A stretch of 64,000 nucleotides of DNA from Fragum whitleyi (lineage: Eukaryota; Mollusca; Bivalvia; Cardiida; Cardiidae), in assembly GCA_948146395.1 (NCBI GenBank), contig OX411557.1, positions 38,140,689 through 38,204,688 of the forward strand, written 5' to 3'. Made by a program: the position numbers and the translations under genes. The stretch's first letter is position 1. Each line of letters begins with the position of its first letter. The notes beneath the pieces were generated by a model, which had not been told where the DNA came from, ran no database searches, and worked only from the letters and a program-made list of their open reading frames with translations. Below, one piece after another: positions 60,432 to 64,000 of the stretch.

Positions 60432-61880
60432 TGACAGAGTGGCAGAGTAGCAGAGTGAAGTGGGCAGAGTGGCAGAGTATTGAAGTGAAGTGGACAGAGT
60501 GGCAGAGAAGCAGAGTGAAGTGGGTAGAGTGGTGGAGTAGCAGAGAGAAGTGGGGAGAGTGGTAGAGTAGCAGATTGAAGTGGGCAGAGTGGCAGAGTAG
60601 CATGGTGAAGTGGGCAGAGTGGCAGAGTAGCATAGTGAAGTGGGCAGAGTGGTGGAGTAGCAGAGTGAAGTGGGCAGAGGAGCAGAGTGAAGTGGGCAGA
60701 GTGGCAGAGTAGCAGAGTGAAGTGGCCAGAGTGGCAGATTAGCAGAGTGAAGTGGGCAGAGTGGTAGAGTAGCAGAGTGAAGTGGGCAGAGTTTCAGAGT
60801 GAAGTGGGCAGAGTGGCAGAGTGAATGGGCCAGAGTGGCAGAGAAGCAGTGTGAAGTGGGCAGAGTAGCAGAGTGAAGTGGGCAGAGTGGCAGAGTAGCA
60901 GAGTGAAATGGTCAGAGTTGCAGAGTAGCAGAGTGAATGGGGCAGAGTGGCAGAGTAGCTGAGTGAAGTAGGTAGAGTGGCAGAGTAGCAGAGTGAAGTG
61001 GGCAGAGTGGCAGAGTAGCAGAGTGAAATGGGCAGAGTTGCAGAGTAGCAGAGTGAGTGGGGCAGAGTGGCAGAGTAGCTGAGTGAAGTAGGTAGAGTGG
61101 CAGAGTAGCAGAGTGAAGTGGGCAGAGTGATGGAGTAGCAGAGTGAGGTGGGCAGAGGAGCAGAGTGAAGTGGGCAGAGTGGCAGAGTAGCATAGTGAAG
61201 TGGGCAGAGTGGCAGATTAGCAGAGAAAAGTGAGCAAGGTGGCAGAGTAGCAGAGTGAAGTGGGCAGAGTGGTAGAGTAGCAGAGAGAAGCGAGCAGAGT
61301 TTCAGAGTGAAGTGGGCAAAGTGGCAGAGTAGCAGAGTGAAGTGGATAGAGTGGCAGAGTAGCAGAGTGAATTGGGCAGAGTGGCTGAGTAGCAGAGTGA
61401 ATGGGGCAGAGTGGCAGAGTATTAAAGTGAAGTGGACAGAGTGGCAGAGTAGCAGAGTGAAGTGGGCAGAGTGGCAGAGTAGCAGAGTGAAGTGGGCAGA
61501 GTAGCAGAGTGAAGTTGGCAGAGTAGCAGAGTGAAGTGGGCAGAGTGGCAGAGTAGCAGAGTGAAGTGAGCAGAGAGGCAGTGTAGCAGAGTGAAGTGGG
61601 CAGAGTAGTAGAGTAGCAGAGTGAAGCGAGCAAAGGTTCAGAGTGAGGTGGTCAAGTGGCAGAGTAGCAGAGTGAAGTTGGTAGAGTGGCAGAGTGGCAG
61701 AGTGAAGTGGGCAGAGTTGCAGAGTCGCAGAGTGAATGGGGCAGAGTGGCAGAGTAGCAGAGTGAAGTGGGCAGAGTGGCAGAGTAGCAGAGTGAAGTTG
61801 GCAGAGTGACAGAGTAGCAGAGTGAAGTGGCCAGAGTGGCAGAGTAGCAGAGTGAAGTGGGCAGAATGGCAGAGTGGAGT
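60432..61880 (+). repeat. Minisatellite, ~30-bp unit, ~1.45 kb
   Basis: Unit close to GTGGCAGAGTAGCAGAGTGA-AGTGGGCAGA, about 48 units, with shorter 19-21-bp variants and higher-order blocks. It reads open in several frames on both strands (AEWQSSRVKW on plus, HSAHFTLLLC on minus) because the period is a multiple of three. Confidence 0.97.
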
Positions 61881-62040
61881 TGAAAGAGTTGCTGATTGCC
61901 TTTCTTGTTTTATTGCTTTATTCAATTATTTATCCTCAAATATCAATTATGTTAGTAAAATTCATAATCTTTTTAAGTGTGCTACGCTACTGTAAATACA
62001 GAAATAATTAAATTATATATTCCGCTAATTTTTGCAAAGA

Positions 62041-62352
62041 ATCATATTGAGATTCGGCTTTCCGGATAACCATTCTGAAAACGTGGAAAACTTAATTCTA
62101 ATAATATTTTAAATGTTTATCGGTGTCAGCTAGTCTGCTGACAGCGTGAAGTTGGCAGAGTAGCAGACCCAGCAGTCTAAACAAAAACCGTTCTTATTGG
62201 GTTCATATTTGCAGTAGAATTATATTACGAGGCGACTTTCTGGATAATGATTTTAAAAGTTTCATTAACTTAATTGTAACGATATTCGGATTGTTTACTG
62301 GTTCAGCCAGCTAGCCTGCTGACAGCATGAAGTTGGTAGAGTAACAGAGTAA
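62041..62352 (+). repeat. Two diverged ~180-bp copies each ending in one minisatellite unit
   Basis: 62041-62167 and 62219-62352 share TTTC-GGATAA, a TTAATT core and AGC-[CT]-GCTGACAGC-GTGAAGTTGGCAGAGTAGCAGA-type ends. The ends are single copies of the adjacent minisatellite unit. Confidence 0.7.
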
Positions 62353-62429
62353 CTGAGCGGCATTCGCTTTGTAAGTCATCGTGGTGGCAGTACTAAAATG
62401 TCGTTAGTGCCTGTAAAATGTATACAGTA

Positions 62430-62862
62430 CGTTACCGTTAGTTACATCTTGAAAAGGGCATTCCCCTCAATAAAAAACATTCTAAGTCGCTCATTCTGCG
62501 CTCCAATTTCTCACTCAAACCATTCAAAAACGCCCAAACCCATTGAAAAATATAGAATAAAAAACGTCATTCAGAATAGATTTTGATAGAGAAAAGTAGC
62601 GATATCACTGAAATGATTCAAATTGTGAGCGTCTCATATGTTCTTATAGAAATAGGAAAATATCTATTGAACTTGAATTTATATTTTATTAAAGGGAGGT
62701 AATCAATATCGCTAATTTTGTTCATCCTGAAGAATTTTTTCGATATAGGATTACCTCTCATTAAATTCACTCAAAACTCGCCCGAGACACTCATTCAATT
62801 TTATTCCTAAATAATTTAAAAATCATTTACGTTGTCAATTTCACAATGCTGTTTACTGTATG
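62430..62862 (-). mobile_element. Family A MITE
   Basis: GTTACCGTTAGTTACATCTT to TGTCAATTTCACAATGCTGT and TTACTGTA, with central GGGAGGTAATCAATATCGC hairpin. Confidence 0.85.
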
Positions 62863-64000
62863 CAGTTATGAGATTTGAGAACTTCAGTAACGTAATAAAA
62901 ACGAAATTGCATTTACCGAGAAAACACGAGTCATGCTGATTTCAACTGTTGTCGTTGTGGATGAAATACAGTGGTATCGCGTTACCTCGAGAGGACAAAA
63001 ACTCGAATTCATGCGAAAGGTCGAGCTCGCCTTCCGGTCCCGACGCGTCTTCCTCTATTTTCTCGTTGATTATTACTGCACTTATTCGAACGCGCGATGC
63101 TCGATCGCTCGATCGCTCGAGCAGCAATTACAGTCCCGTAGACAAATTTTACTGCATTCACTCGAGCAAAGGGGTTCGCACCTTTCTGACATCTATTGTT
63201 TTGCATCAAAATTAACTTGCAGTGCGTATTTGTTATTTAATCCCATCCTAAAGAATACCTTCAGGCTTATTCACGCGGTCTCGACGAGTCAGATAACTTG
63301 TTTTCACACCTTTTTGTATGCCACACTTATTCATTTTTAGGGTATAGTTGACGGTAATTTAATAATCAGAAAATAATTTAGAGACTTTCATAATATAATC
63401 ATAAAACAAATGAACAGTTTTGTCGAATTAATGCTCATTATCATTTTGAAAGTTTTTCGAAAACAATCGTGAGTAATTCAGCAACTAATTCATCATTATA
63501 ACGAAAGATATTGACGATTGCACACCGAAACATGATAACTACATTTTTTTTAGTTTCAATGTTTCGATCGCCATTCGACAGTGCTCGGCACAAAAACGTG
63601 GTTAAAGAGAAATGCGTCTATATCAAATTGTCTTGTATCCCGCTCCACCTTAAATTTTGTTATCTGCTGAACAAAAATCTTTGATACATTCCAGAAAAAA
63701 CATAAACAGTGTGTAAACTTCTTTCTTTGTTTACAGATGCCATTTAAGAAAGCACCCTTACCATTTTTAAATTATTTTAGGTACCGAGGAAAATAGCTCC
63801 AAGGTAAACATTTTGAGAAAAAAGGAATCGTCTGCAACCTCGCCTAACTTCTGACTGATAAAACGTCTAAAATTTTGTCATTCAGCAACAATAGCTACGA
63901 AAATATAAGGAAGAAATAATATGCTTGTTATTGTTCCTCTCATTAAAATTGCCAAATCTAAACTTTTGTCACTTCAACGGCCTATGTAACTGAGAAAAAC
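62863..64000. other. Right end, no assigned gene
   Basis: Two overlapping frames at 62933-63340 on both strands cover a patch with TCGATCGCTCGATCGCTCGA at 63100-63120. No family recognised and no splice-site pattern seen. Confidence 0.4.

Noticed and set aside
60432..61880. CRISPR-like array
   Set aside because: Repeats are contiguous without unique spacers, in a eukaryotic locus.
60278..61925. Trp/Ser- or His/Leu-rich repetitive proteins on both strands
   Set aside because: They are translations of the 30-bp minisatellite, whose period is a multiple of three; no gene context.
62933..63340. Overlapping open frames on both strands
   Set aside because: No family resemblance; openness follows from a locally GC-rich, TCGATCG-repetitive patch.

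Overview
The window is AT-rich, intron-rich metazoan DNA. The exons have GT-AG boundaries with conserved phases. The genes are animal membrane-protein families, and most of the remaining sequence is short DNA transposons and tRNA-derived SINEs. The repeat content (SINEs with AAACAAACAAA-type tails, and an element with ~160-bp tandem units followed by a GGACAGAC-type microsatellite) points to a lophotrochozoan, most likely a mollusc and possibly a bivalve. That assignment is inference. All gene models were assembled by eye from splice sites and reading phase.

Three genes are supported. (1) 1100-12586, minus: a LAMP-family lysosomal membrane glycoprotein. Seven exons are in the window (signal peptide, N-terminal LAMP domain, mucin-like hinge, most of the second LAMP domain). 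The last exon or exons, with the transmembrane anchor and tail, lie left of base 1. The hinge is unusual: about one residue in five is histidine. (2) 14408-34835, minus: a complete 13-exon SLC23 (nucleobase/ascorbate) transporter of 595 residues, in frame throughout. It carries a Q-type NAT signature and has Gln where the TM1 'QH' motif normally has His. (3) 47059-52376, plus: a monocarboxylate-transporter-like (SLC16-type) MFS protein, missing only its short first coding exon. LAMP and SLC23 lie head-to-tail on the minus strand. The SLC16-like gene is divergent from SLC23 across a ~12-kb gene-poor interval.

Everything else is mainly mobile DNA. There are at least eight MITE or fold-back families (called A-H here), four tRNA-type SINE families, a Tigger/pogo internal-deletion element with TA target duplications, a decayed Tc1-type transposase, a 5'-truncated LINE with a (GAA)n tail, and a Helitron-like 'pearl/HINE' element with a 3' hairpin. 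On the right there is a ~4.1-kb structure with ~0.83-kb inverted arms, and a 1.45-kb minisatellite with a ~30-bp period. Several SINEs are nested inside MITEs or another SINE with visible target duplications, which gives relative ages.

The most striking pattern is where the MITEs sit. Several lie within about 1-40 bp of exon edges of SLC23 and LAMP, and one SLC23 intron is almost entirely two MITEs. I saw no CRISPR array, prokaryotic operon or functional tRNA/rRNA gene.
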